Part shown: positions 18,681 to 27,397 of the stretch, piece by piece | Layout: each line of letters starts with the position of its first letter | Position numbering within the stretch: the first letter of the stretch is position 1 | NCBI GenBank assembly: GCA_044379485.1 | Contig: JBIPOE010000012.1 | Location: 4,416-68,415 of the forward strand | Reading direction: 5' to 3' | Source of the DNA: CAMDMI01 sp044379485 | GTDB taxonomy: Bacteria > Bacteroidota > Bacteroidia > Cytophagales > Flexibacteraceae | Length of the DNA stretch: 64,000 nucleotides | Notes under the pieces: generated by a model | Seen by the model: the letters and a program-made list of their open reading frames with translations, nothing else | Database searches by the model: none | What the model was told of the DNA's origin: nothing | Made by a program: the position numbers and the translations under genes

Positions 18681-18792
18681 TATATGAAGTCTATTAAAAA
18701 ATTGAACATGCCATAAATCATTTCTCCTACGGAGAAACCGGAATGAGGCCAAAAAGGAAAAGTATGTTCAATTTTCATTTAGACTTCATATA
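18681..18792. repeat. Palindromic MITE-like element with MITE-related core
   Basis: This 112-bp near-perfect inverted repeat has arms TATATGAAGTCTA...AAAATTGAACAT and the matching GTTCAATTTT...TAGACTTCATATA. A central hairpin, TTTCTCCTACGGAGAAA, is at 18721-18737. The core shares CATTTCTCC, AGAAACCGGAAT and GGCC-AAA blocks in the same order with the 178-bp elements at 13825 and 61374, so the three seem to be one family with different ends. The stretch 18436-18680 before it holds no gene I can recognise. The element lies just upstream of the receiver-like gene and may carry part of its leader. Confidence 0.65.
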
Positions 18793-18872
18793 ATAACCTG
18801 ATGATTGTCATTTTTTTTGTTTTCAGGCGCCCTACATTTGACCAAAAATCATCGGATCTTATTTTTTTAAAA

Positions 18873-19427
18873 ATGATAGTAAAAAACAAGGCACCAAGAG
18901 AGAAAACTGTATTTGTTGTTGAATCTGAGACTTCCAGGCAAAAGGAAATGTCTGAAAGTATGAGTCACCAGTCACATTGGAACTTTGTTTTTTTTGATGA
19001 TGCCGCTGAATGTTTGGAAGAAGTTAAAAAGTCGAGGCCACTTGCTGTCTTTTTGGATATTCAACATTTTGACAAAATTCATGATGAAAAATATGGATTT
19101 GAACTGATTCAGCGTTTTAAAGTACAATCTCCCGAAACCGAAATTCTTGTTTTCTCTGAAAATGATAATGAAGAATGGGCAGCGAAATCACTAAAAGAAG
19201 GTGCTATGGATTACATCATATTGAACGAACATCAATATATAAAAATGGAGTATGAACTCCAATGGCTTGAAAATGTGAAGGATCGGCAATCGGAAGATAA
19301 AAAATTCATCCGCTTGTTGATAGTTGCGGTAATAGGCTTAATCATTTTTATAATATCCATGACTATTTTGTATGAGCTTGGTTATCTGAAGGAAGGCACG
19401 GAGACCGAACTTCTGCTGGGTGTATAA
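18873..19427 (+). CDS. Membrane-anchored receiver-like (response-regulator-type) protein
   Basis: The frame opens at 18801 inside the palindrome's right arm; the ATG at 18873 (MIVKNKAPREKTVFVVESE) fits a receiver domain start, giving 184 residues. The putative phosphoacceptor Asp is in AVFLDIQHFD, and the beta4 Ser is in EILVFSENDNEEW. The acidic pair after beta1 is replaced (VVESE), and the beta5 Lys before the Pro is missing (DYIILNEH). A single transmembrane helix, LLIVAVIGLIIFIISMTIL, follows, with a short acidic tail ELGYLKEGTETE. It looks like a degenerate, membrane-tethered receiver. There is no kinase or output domain next to it, so its function is unknown. Confidence 0.65.
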   Translation: MIVKNKAPREKTVFVVESETSRQKEMSESMSHQSHWNFVFFDDAAECLEEVKKSRPLAVFLDIQHFDKIHDEKYGFELIQRFKVQSPETEILVFSENDNEEWAAKSLKEGAMDYIILNEHQYIKMEYELQWLENVKDRQSEDKKFIRLLIVAVIGLIIFIISMTILYELGYLKEGTETELLLGV

Positions 19428-19581
19428 AGGTGATTTTCTGAGTAGCTTATGGCACCATGCCAGGCTTGCTGGTTCTTGTCGCTATAATTCATTTATGGGT
19501 TTCCCTATGGAAATATTTTTCCAAAGTCCATTACCTGTTTTATGTTCTGTTTTTCATTGGGATTAATAGCCAAGGTTACAT

Positions 19582-19613
19582 AAAAAAAGCCCTTTACAAA
19601 AGGGCTTTTTTTA
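19582..19613. terminator. Bidirectional intrinsic terminator
   Basis: AAAAAGCCCTTT-ACAA-AAGGGCTTTTT forms a strong stem with an A-run on the left and a T-run on the right. It lies between the receiver-like gene (+) and the 3' end of the lipoprotein gene (-), so it can serve both converging transcripts. Confidence 0.8.
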
Positions 19614-19634
19614 CTTATCAAAAACACTAAAGAA

Positions 19635-21053
19635 TTAATATACTGTATTTTTTGGATCAAAATTGGCCCAACCATCTGTCCAGTCCGTTGCACCAAAAGC
19701 ACCATGGTAATCAACCAATTGGAAAAATCCACCCGTTAATTTTGCTGCTGTTTTGTTGGCTCCTGAAGAGATAACACCTGTGCTTACCCCAAAGTTTGGA
19801 TTTGCAGGATAAACCGGCGTTTTACCCAAATACAAGTTAACATCAATGCCAAGTGCAGGATAGTCCAGCTCCCTTGTAAATCGTATTGAACCAGCAGGAG
19901 CAGGATTGTTTTCATTGAAATATGTTTTTACCTCATCATCCTGGTTGCCAGTTGTGGTTCCAGCTCCTTGAAATGGTTTTGGAGCAGTCCTGTTACCAAG
20001 AGAAATCAATAAGTTATTTTTGATTTCACCTGTGGAAGATGGTAGATTGTAGTTGTCTTGAGTTGACTTACCATCCAGACGAATTCCAACAGGAAATCCT
20101 GTAATTACTGAATTGAAAAGGGAAGTAGCAGTTCTTCTTCGGAAATGAACTGCATGCTGATAGTTTGCAGATATTGAAGTAGTTGAATCAAATCTTGGCC
20201 CAAAAACGGTTACATTTGAAAAGACAGGAGCCGTTAAAGGTGTTAGAGTTGACCCACCAGCATCGTTATCAGATTCAAATGCATTGGATCCAGACTGATC
20301 CGCAGAAAAAGGATCTCTTACAGCAACAGCAAATTGAACTTTTCCGGTGTAGCCAAAGTCTGTATCAAAATCATCATCCCATGTTCCGTAAGAAATCAGG
20401 TTTTTGGCATTTACGGTTCCGCCAAACCATTCAAAACCATCATCGCCTCCATACGAAACCTGCACATTTTCTATAACGGTTCCATTTCCTACTCCGCCCA
20501 TGGTTAAACTATTGGTTTCGTTGTTTGGCGAAAGTGCAATACCTGCGTATTCAATACGGACGAATTTTAAGATGCCGGAGTTTTCAGCATCGTTCGCTGT
20601 GCTGTTTTGTGTGCCAAAAGTTACAGCAGGTGTAACCCCTTCAATGGCTGGATTGTTTTGGTTAACATTGGCATTGCCTAGTATTATAATTCCACCCCAA
20701 TCGCCTTTGTCTCTTTCGCCAGGACCAAGTTTGGAAGTAAAGACAATTGGCTTCTCAGCTGTTCCCTCTGCTACTATCTTTCCACCTTTATTGATTATTA
20801 AGGTGCCCTTTGAAGCTTTGTCACCCATGATTATTGTACCTGCAGGAATCGTTAAAACCTGACCCGATTGCACAAAAACGAAACCTTTCAACAGGTATTT
20901 TTTTGATGCATTTAAGGTTTGAGTAGACAAATCTCCTGTTAATTCATTTGTAGAATTTACAACAGGAGCTTCCTCATCTTTTTTACATGAGAAGGCAACG
21001 ATTAAAGATGAGAAAATAACTAAGTTTCTGAAAATGAAACGATTAAATAACAT
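19635..21053 (-). CDS. Beta-helix lipoprotein paired with a TonB-dependent receptor
   Basis: The frame extends to 21086, but the ATG at 21053 begins a lipoprotein signal (FRNLVIFSSLIVAFSCKKDE), giving about 472 residues. The rest shows right-handed parallel beta-helix character: LTIPAGTIIMGDKASKGTLI, GKIVAEGTAEKPIVFTS, DWGGIIILGNANVN, and ENVQVSYGGDDGFEWFGGTV. Database names for such proteins are uninformative, and no enzyme motif is visible. It should be exposed on the outer membrane. It lies behind the TonB receptor on the same strand, but has its own upstream repeat array and is separated from the receptor by a terminator, so the two are probably co-regulated rather than co-transcribed. 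Confidence 0.72.
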   Translation of the reverse strand: MLFNRFIFRNLVIFSSLIVAFSCKKDEEAPVVNSTNELTGDLSTQTLNASKKYLLKGFVFVQSGQVLTIPAGTIIMGDKASKGTLIINKGGKIVAEGTAEKPIVFTSKLGPGERDKGDWGGIIILGNANVNQNNPAIEGVTPAVTFGTQNSTANDAENSGILKFVRIEYAGIALSPNNETNSLTMGGVGNGTVIENVQVSYGGDDGFEWFGGTVNAKNLISYGTWDDDFDTDFGYTGKVQFAVAVRDPFSADQSGSNAFESDNDAGGSTLTPLTAPVFSNVTVFGPRFDSTTSISANYQHAVHFRRRTATSLFNSVITGFPVGIRLDGKSTQDNYNLPSSTGEIKNNLLISLGNRTAPKPFQGAGTTTGNQDDEVKTYFNENNPAPAGSIRFTRELDYPALGIDVNLYLGKTPVYPANPNFGVSTGVISSGANKTAAKLTGGFFQLVDYHGAFGATDWTDGWANFDPKNTVY

Positions 21054-21092
21054 ATGAACTTTTTTTTTGTTTCCACAAATCAGCAATCTTTG

Positions 21093-21120
21093 TGTTAAGT
21101 CAGTGTTAAGGAATGTTTAG
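21093..21120 (-). promoter_or_regulatory. CTTAACA direct-repeat operator (Pho-box geometry)
   Basis: In gene orientation this reads CTAAACA-TTC-CTTAACA-CTGA-CTTAACA: 7-bp direct repeats with 3- and 4-bp spacers, about 40-67 bp before the lipoprotein ATG. The 7+4 layout is that of PhoB boxes. The same heptamer array precedes the TonB receptor. Regulator identity is inferred. Confidence 0.5.
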
Positions 21121-21187
21121 CATTGTATAAACATTTTAGGTCAATGTTAACTTATTGTTGGGCAATTGAAAGGTTGCTAAAAACAAT

Positions 21188-21219
21188 AAGCCTGAGTAAT
21201 TTATGTTTACTCAGGCTTT
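21188..21219 (-). terminator. Intrinsic terminator after the TonB-dependent receptor gene
   Basis: AAGCCTGAGTAA and TTTACTCAGGCTT form a long stem with a short loop. On the minus strand it is followed by ATTGTTTTT. It sits 19 bp past the receptor stop and separates that gene from the lipoprotein gene. Confidence 0.7.
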
Positions 21220-21237
21220 TATAACCAAACCAGAATT

Positions 21238-24039
21238 TTATAAGGAGTATGATACCAAAAAGCTGTAATAGGATCCCCGTCTGAAGCTGGAAATCAACTC
21301 ATCGTTTGAAGTGATTTTTGAGTCCCTGTTTGAGTCCTGCACAAATTTAGTCTGAAAGTTCAACAGGTCATTTACACCCAATTTAACATTTACTTTTTTA
21401 GATATTTGGTGGCTCACTGAAAGATCTACGATATGCCTTGGCATTTCATAAATGGATGGAAAAGTGGCATCACCCACCATGAAAATTCGTTTGCCATAGA
21501 CATTGTATAAGGCTGAAAAATTGGTAGTTCCCTTTTCACTGGAAAAGAAAAAACCGCCATTGACCACATAAGGTGATTGTCCCTGCAAAGCCCGGATTCT
21601 TTCCTGCGAACCCACAACACCCAAATCGACACGGCTATTGATGATACTGGCGTTACTTACAAAAATCAACCTGTCAATCACACGGTCTCCTCCCGAAATT
21701 CCCACTGACTTTCTGATTTCCAATTCTACCCCATAATTATTGGCACTAGTTGCATTGGAGTAGGTAAACTGAGGTGAGAGCCCGATTGGGGAAATTTTGG
21801 TTTCAATCGGATTGATAAAATGCTTGTAGAATGCACCAAAAGTGATCATTTCTCCTTTGGATGGATAAAACTCAAGTCTGTAGTCAAGGTTGTGAATGTC
21901 AGCTACTTTTAGATCTTTATTCCCTACAAAGTTAGCATCCAGATTGAAGTCGTAGTAAACAAATGGCGCAAGTTCCCGAAACTCAGCCCGGTTGATGGTT
22001 TTGCTATAAGCCGCCCGCATGGTCCAACTTTTATTGACTTCATAAGAGGTATTGAAGAATCCCAATGGACTTAAAATTGGGTTGTTTACATTTACTTTTT
22101 CGGAAGAAGTTGCGGATTGCAAAGTCTGTTTGTTAAACTCAGGTCTGAAGCCAGCGATGAATTTCATCTTTCCAAAAGGGATTACAGTTTCCACAAATCC
22201 AGCGGCTAAAAAATTCTGAGCTTTGTAAGCATCCTGAGGTCGCGTTCCTTCTTCGAGTACAAATTTTTGAGTGCTCAGGTTTTCGGTACTGAAAATTTGG
22301 TTTAAAGGTTGAAAAACCAATTCCTGATTCTGGCCTGGATTCTTTAGAAGATAGGCAAAAAACCGTGCATCGAAGACCCTGGATTTGGTTTCTACATAAG
22401 TACCGGTTCTCAAAGTAGCTTTTGCTGAATCCCAACTAACAGAAAATTGACGGGTCAAAGAGGCCGAAGCGGTACCCACATGTTCCCTTAAACTTGAAAA
22501 GAAACGACCAGTTTCATCCAAACCTCCAGAACCGGCAGAAGGAACCAATTGAAATGGGTCTTCAGTTTGGGCCTGACGAACAGTTTTGATTCTTCTGTAA
22601 TCTGGTTGACTTCTATGTGTATAACTGTAACCAGCAACCCAATCGATTTGATTGTTTATATTCAATACATGATTTCCTACCAATTGAGAACTCAATAAGC
22701 TTCTGCTGAGATAGTTGTAGCTGTAGTTTTTGAATTCATCACTGCTGCGGTCTGACATTTTTCCAGTTCTGATTACAGTTTCATTGTCGCCTATTTGGTT
22801 GAAAAGGTTTTTTAGTTCAATTCTGGAATTTGCGGTTCGGTACATCCAGTTTGAAATGGCCGAAATCCTCACATTTTTCGCATACGATTGGTCAGAATAT
22901 TGAAACAGAGTATCCTGGCTTTTTTGTTTTTCAGCATCCCAGGAGGCATACCGAAATCTTGAAATTTTTGTGTTCTGGAAAGTGGATGTATAGTTCAATG
23001 AAGAAACTGTACTTAAAATATTCTTGCCAACATTCCATCTTTTTCCAAAGTTAAGGCCAAAGCGAAGGTCAGGCAAATTGGTGGATTGGCTGTTTGCGAA
23101 ATTGCTGTTTAATTGTTTGGCATATTCAACCTGCTGACTAACAGGTAAACTCTGATACACATCGGTGTATGGATAATAGGAGGGGAGTTCTCTTTTTCCA
23201 TTGTCAAATCCAATAAAATCTGTTGAGGATCCTTCAGCACTCATATTATTTTGCATCGTAGTTGCTGGCCTCAATGCAGAACCCATGCTGAGGTTGAAGA
23301 AATCTTCACCAAAGGTGTTTTTGGTATAAATTTTTACCACACCACCAGCAAATTCACCTGGCAAAGAAGCAGAACCAGATTTATAAATCATCATTCTTTC
23401 AATCATATTGGAAGAAATCAAATCAAAAGAAAATGCCCTTGTATCTACCTCTGTTCCAGGCGAAATGGCATCGTTTATCATGACGGAATTGTAGCGCTCA
23501 TTTACGCCCCTGATCATTACAAATCTGTTGTCCACCACGGTTACACCTGGAACGCGGGCCATAACCTGTGCAGCATCTCTGTCCTGAGTTTTGGCAATTT
23601 GCTCTGAAGAAACGCCGTTGACCACCATTTCTGCTTTTTTCATATCAGAAATCAAGCTGATTTCTGTGTCTTTTCTCCTTGTTACTGAAACGGTTACCTC
23701 CTTGTTCTCTTTTATATCCTCTTCCATTGATATATCCAATGTCCTGATTTCTCCGGCAGGAATGGCCTGAAGTGGCAGTCGTTTGGTTTTGAAACCAACA
23801 AACCTGAAAAGTAGGGTTTGTTCTTTCTCGGCTGGAATGTCCAGTTTAAATTTTCCATCAAAGTCTGTTTGGGTGCCTGTCGTGGTTCCTTCAATAAGAA
23901 TGGTTACCCCAAACATGCCTTCGCTTTTTCCTAATTCTTTAATTTGACCTTTTATGCTTGCTTTCTGGGCAAAAGTTACAAACGATAAGCCGCTGAATAA
24001 GAGTATAAAAACTCCAACTTTACAATAAATTTGCTTCAT
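21238..24039 (-). CDS. TonB-dependent outer-membrane receptor
   Basis: The ATG at 24039 (MKQIYCKVGVFILL) is preferred over the TTG 18 bp upstream, giving 933 residues. A signal peptide is followed by a carboxypeptidase-like regulatory domain (KASIKGQIKE ... FDGKFKLDIPAEKE), a plug domain (IAKTQDRDAAQVMARVPGVT, VMIRGVNERYNSVMINDAI, FAGGVVKIYTKN), and a C-terminal 22-strand barrel ending in aromatic FLVSYSL. Such receptors import large or scarce ligands using TonB energy. No SusD gene is adjacent; the beta-helix lipoprotein is the only partner. The CTTAACA repeats 54-102 bp upstream of the ATG suggest phosphate-type control, so a phosphorus-containing ligand is one hypothesis. Confidence 0.88.
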   Translation of the reverse strand: MKQIYCKVGVFILLFSGLSFVTFAQKASIKGQIKELGKSEGMFGVTILIEGTTTGTQTDFDGKFKLDIPAEKEQTLLFRFVGFKTKRLPLQAIPAGEIRTLDISMEEDIKENKEVTVSVTRRKDTEISLISDMKKAEMVVNGVSSEQIAKTQDRDAAQVMARVPGVTVVDNRFVMIRGVNERYNSVMINDAISPGTEVDTRAFSFDLISSNMIERMMIYKSGSASLPGEFAGGVVKIYTKNTFGEDFFNLSMGSALRPATTMQNNMSAEGSSTDFIGFDNGKRELPSYYPYTDVYQSLPVSQQVEYAKQLNSNFANSQSTNLPDLRFGLNFGKRWNVGKNILSTVSSLNYTSTFQNTKISRFRYASWDAEKQKSQDTLFQYSDQSYAKNVRISAISNWMYRTANSRIELKNLFNQIGDNETVIRTGKMSDRSSDEFKNYSYNYLSRSLLSSQLVGNHVLNINNQIDWVAGYSYTHRSQPDYRRIKTVRQAQTEDPFQLVPSAGSGGLDETGRFFSSLREHVGTASASLTRQFSVSWDSAKATLRTGTYVETKSRVFDARFFAYLLKNPGQNQELVFQPLNQIFSTENLSTQKFVLEEGTRPQDAYKAQNFLAAGFVETVIPFGKMKFIAGFRPEFNKQTLQSATSSEKVNVNNPILSPLGFFNTSYEVNKSWTMRAAYSKTINRAEFRELAPFVYYDFNLDANFVGNKDLKVADIHNLDYRLEFYPSKGEMITFGAFYKHFINPIETKISPIGLSPQFTYSNATSANNYGVELEIRKSVGISGGDRVIDRLIFVSNASIINSRVDLGVVGSQERIRALQGQSPYVVNGGFFFSSEKGTTNFSALYNVYGKRIFMVGDATFPSIYEMPRHIVDLSVSHQISKKVNVKLGVNDLLNFQTKFVQDSNRDSKITSNDELISSFRRGSYYSFLVSYSL

Positions 24040-24092
24040 ATTGATTTGAAGCTGCAAGTTTGTTTTGACTTGTTACTTTAGTTATTCCCCAA

Positions 24093-24141
24093 TGTTAAGG
24101 GAGTATTACGATTCATGCCCTAATGTTAAGAGAATGTTAAG
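24093..24141 (-). promoter_or_regulatory. Two CTTAACA direct-repeat pairs (Pho-box geometry) before the TonB receptor
   Basis: In gene orientation: CTTAACA-TTCT-CTTAACA (24124-24141), then CGTAATA-CTCC-CTTAACA (24093-24110). Both pairs use exactly 7+4 spacing (an 11-bp period). The same heptamers precede the lipoprotein gene at 21093-21120. The layout fits dimer binding by a PhoB/OmpR-type regulator. Confidence 0.5.
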
Positions 24142-24226
24142 GAATGGAGGGAGAAAAAGATCTTTGGGAATGGCATGAGACAACCCCTTTTTTTTTCCAG
24201 ACGAATAATTTTAACGGTTTTGGTCC

Positions 24227-24898
24227 GCTGTTCGACATTTGTAATGTCGAACCCCTATCGTAGGATTTACAATCCGCAACACACAGTTTATATTTAAAAC
24301 TTCGCAAGTTCCAAAAGGCCTTTTCGTACACCATATATTGTCCCGAAACTGCTCCATAAATATTCTTCTTCTTTTTCTACCCATCCTGCCCGAACTGGGT
24401 TGAGGTTTATATAGTTCATTTTGCTGTCAAAGAAAGGTTTAGTTCTGATTTCCTCACCATGGTAGCCCGCTTCCCAAAACCAGATTTTGCCATCTTTTTT
24501 TAAGGAGTAATTTTAACCATTCTTTCCGGCTTTCTTTCTCATTACTTTCAATAGCTTTCATCAAAACCTTGGCTGTGGGTTTTTTAAAGTCACGGATAAG
24601 GTCAGCCAAATTGCCATTATCCACAGAAATAATCAAATGGCAGTGGTTGCTCATTACCACCCAGGCATAAATTTGTAATCCCTTGTTTTGCTGGCAATAC
24701 CTTAAATTTTCAAGAAGCAGTTCTACATAAACGGCCCTTGAAAATACATCTACCCATTGATGAACAGTAAATGTTACAAGGGTCATAAACCCGATACGTT
24801 TCTCCCATCGGGTAAAAGTATAGAAGTTTTAAAAAAGTAGTGTTGACGGATTGAAAATCCTACGATAAAGCTTCCTGATTTCAAATCAGGAAGAGCAG
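24227..24898 (-). mobile_element. REP-associated Y1 transposase element, copy A
   Basis: This 672-bp unit is bounded by hairpins: GTTCGACATTTGTAATGTCGAAC at the left (24230-24252) and CTTCCTGATTTCAAATCAGGAAG at the right (24871-24893). Just inside are inverted TATCGTAGGATT...AATCCG repeats, each itself a small GGATT/AATCC hairpin. A near-identical 685-bp copy in the same orientation lies at 27398-28082. The enclosed HUH transposase gene is broken. It sits between the TonB receptor's regulatory region and the T9SS type B gene. Confidence 0.82.
24294..24808 (-). pseudogene. REP-associated tyrosine (HUH, Y1_Tnp) transposase, frameshifted
   Basis: The reading begins at MGETYRVYDP (ATG at 24808). 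A 14-bp deletion relative to copy B, just after the first codons, throws it out of frame. It resumes as VTFTVHQWVDVFSR and carries the HUH motif in SNHCHLIIS. A 1-bp insertion in the T-run near 24495 breaks the frame again before WFWEAGYHGEE and the YINLNPVRAG motif, which is expected to hold the catalytic tyrosine. Two frameshifts make it non-functional. It is otherwise about 95% like copy B. Confidence 0.85.
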
Positions 24899-24992
24899 AT
24901 TTATAAACGATGCCAATAGTGATAATGAAACCAACCGTATCAAAAAGCCTCATTTGCCATTTGGTATTTTTTTTCCCATTAATTTGCGAGCT

Positions 24993-27296
24993 ATGAAAAC
25001 ACGGTTTACAGCAATCCTTTTTCTTGTCTGGGTTTTTGGAACTAAAGCGCAGACTCAAACACCAATTCAGGTAACGGGATTCAACGAAGACATTGTCGCA
25101 GAATCTGGGTCTAGTGCATTGGACGCGACCACCAGGGAAATGGATGCCCAAAGTATTTCCAATTATGTGCTGTGCACCAAAGGTTTTGCAGATGAAAATA
25201 ATTTCACACCAGCCAATACCTATGGCATTCCAGATGAAGGTGCATTCACCAGTCCTGTCAGAAACTATCAAATGGCACCTTTTGATGAAGACAATGCCAT
25301 CTATCTTTTTCCTTCCGATTCGGGAACTCTTAACCTTGTCAATCCATCCAGATTTACAGATTTGAGTTTGCTTACTTTGGCCACAGAAGGCAACGCCAGT
25401 GTGAAAATAACCTTTCATTTTTCAGATGGAACTTTTCAAAACGCGACCAGGGATTTTATTGATTGGTTTGGTTCGGTAGTCAATCCTGTTTTTTTTGGAT
25501 ATGGAAGGGTTAAACGGAAAAATGGGCCCTTTTTTTCTGGTTCTGATTACGAAGCGGCTCCCACCAATCCTAAATTTTCAAGTTTAGATTTTACCTTGCC
25601 CTGTACCAAAACTCTGGTGTCTATTGGCTTTAAGAACGTTTCTTTTTCAGGAGCCGGAAGTTCCAGAGCTTTTGTTTTGGCGGTTTCAGGTGTAGAAAGG
25701 AAGGTAATTCCTAAAATCCAGACAACAGCCTCTGATACTTCTTTTTGCCAGGGAAAATTGATCGATTTTGTGGCTTTTCCGGATTCTCAGGGAACCAATC
25801 CGGTGTACACCTGGAAAGTAAATGGCTTGGTAGTAGGTAGCAATCAGCCGACATATTCTTCTTCAACTTTGCAAAATCAGGATGTGGTAACCTGCACTTT
25901 GAGGAGTAATGCCGTTTGTGCATTTCCTCTTGAGGTGGTTTCTAATCCAATTAAGGTCACAGTTATAAACCCAAGGATACCAAAAACAACTATAGCTGTG
26001 AATGATAGTACGGTTTGTGTGGGAACCCAAATAGTTTTTTCAGCCACTTCAGTAAATCCTGGCACAGCGCCCATTTATATTTGGAAAGTAAATGGTTTGG
26101 TAGTTGGTACAAATCAGCCAAGTTTCTCATCTTCAACTTTGCAAAATCAGGATTTGGTTACTTGTGTTTTAAGAAGTAATGCTGAATGTGTAACAAAAGA
26201 CTCGGTAATTTCCAATTCAATAAAGCTTACAATTTCTCCAATAAAGAATCCGAAGCTGAATATTTCAGTAAATGACAGTACGGTTTGTGTTGGCGACCAA
26301 ATCAACTTTACAGCAAACCCTTTGGATGCTGGTGCCAATCCAAGCTTTACCTGGAAAGTGAATGGTTTGGTGCTTGGCACAGATCAGGCCAGTTTTTCAT
26401 CCTCAAGCTTGAAAAACAACGATAAAATAACCTGCTCTATTCAAAGCAGCGAAGAATGTGTTTCCCCTTCTTTTGTGGTTTCCAATACCATAAAAGTTGA
26501 AATTTTCCCTCTTCTGAAACCTGGAGCAAGTCTTTTTCTAAAAGACAGTTCGGTTTGTGAAGGAAACTCTGTGGAATTCATCGCCAATTCAACAAATGCG
26601 GGTAATCCGCCCATTTTCAAATGGTTTTTCAATGGAATTGCATCAGGCGAGGAAAGCAACAAATTGGTTTTGCAAAATCCTAAAAATGGTGATAAGGTTA
26701 GTTGCTTGATTACCAGCACAGAAAATTGCAAGGCATTTGCTTCTATTGAAACACAAACCAAAACTGTGGAAGTAATTCCCGTGTATAACCTTAGCATACA
26801 GGCTCCGGATTCATTTTTACTTGACGATTCCCCAAACCTGGTTTTGGTTGGCCCCTCAGGAGGACTTTTAAGTGGAAATGGAATCCAGAATTTGAGTTTT
26901 AACCCAGGTTTGGCCGGCGTAGGAAGCCATACCATTCAATATGCTTTTCCAGAAAACAGATGCACAACACCTGTTTCAAAAACCATACGGGTGAAGGAAG
27001 AAATTCTGCCATGTAATCCTGAACCTACCAATCTGATTTCCATAAATGGTGACAACCTGAATGATGCCTGGGATATTGGTACTTTCAATAAACAATGTAT
27101 TCTTTCAGCCAGTGTTGAAATTTTCAATCGCTGGGGTATTTCAGTGTTTAAATCTGACAACTATAAAAATGATTGGTTTGGAAAGAAGGATGGTGAAACA
27201 CTTCAGCCTGGATCGTACTTTTATACAATCACTTATAAGACAGCCCGATCCGCCGATAGTTTTATAAAAAATGGCGTATTGACGCTAATGAAATAG
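24993..27296 (+). CDS. T9SS type B cargo with Ig-like repeats and gliding-motility-associated C-terminal domain
   Basis: The ATG at 24993 gives a signal peptide (MKTRFTAILFLVWVFGTKAQ) and 767 residues. The N-terminal third (about 20-235) is a lectin/jelly-roll-like beta domain. Four Ig/PKD-like repeats of about 90 residues start near residues 239, 329, 419 and 509, each with a C-x(n)-WKVNG-x(n)-C pattern; the first two are almost identical around WKVNGLVVG, which suggests recent duplication. The last 100 residues (SINGDNLNDAWDIG, EIFNRWGISVFKSDNY, LQPGSYFYTITYKT, NGVLTLMK) are a CHU_C/type B sorting domain that directs export by the T9SS. It is probably a surface adhesin or glycan-binding protein, flanked on both sides by direct copies of a transposase element. 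Confidence 0.88.
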   Translation: MKTRFTAILFLVWVFGTKAQTQTPIQVTGFNEDIVAESGSSALDATTREMDAQSISNYVLCTKGFADENNFTPANTYGIPDEGAFTSPVRNYQMAPFDEDNAIYLFPSDSGTLNLVNPSRFTDLSLLTLATEGNASVKITFHFSDGTFQNATRDFIDWFGSVVNPVFFGYGRVKRKNGPFFSGSDYEAAPTNPKFSSLDFTLPCTKTLVSIGFKNVSFSGAGSSRAFVLAVSGVERKVIPKIQTTASDTSFCQGKLIDFVAFPDSQGTNPVYTWKVNGLVVGSNQPTYSSSTLQNQDVVTCTLRSNAVCAFPLEVVSNPIKVTVINPRIPKTTIAVNDSTVCVGTQIVFSATSVNPGTAPIYIWKVNGLVVGTNQPSFSSSTLQNQDLVTCVLRSNAECVTKDSVISNSIKLTISPIKNPKLNISVNDSTVCVGDQINFTANPLDAGANPSFTWKVNGLVLGTDQASFSSSSLKNNDKITCSIQSSEECVSPSFVVSNTIKVEIFPLLKPGASLFLKDSSVCEGNSVEFIANSTNAGNPPIFKWFFNGIASGEESNKLVLQNPKNGDKVSCLITSTENCKAFASIETQTKTVEVIPVYNLSIQAPDSFLLDDSPNLVLVGPSGGLLSGNGIQNLSFNPGLAGVGSHTIQYAFPENRCTTPVSKTIRVKEEILPCNPEPTNLISINGDNLNDAWDIGTFNKQCILSASVEIFNRWGISVFKSDNYKNDWFGKKDGETLQPGSYFYTITYKTARSADSFIKNGVLTLMK

Positions 27297-27397
27297 TTTG
27301 ATTCTGGAAAATGAGTTTGGTTTTACATAAAGTCTATTAAAGGTCTGATCATATTTTTGACAAAGTTTTCCCGAGTTCATTTTCAGTTTCAAATTTT

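Noticed and set aside
24783..25418. 211-codon frame antisense to the T9SS type B gene
   Set aside because: It overlaps the signal peptide and N-terminal domain of a well-supported gene and has no recognisable motif.
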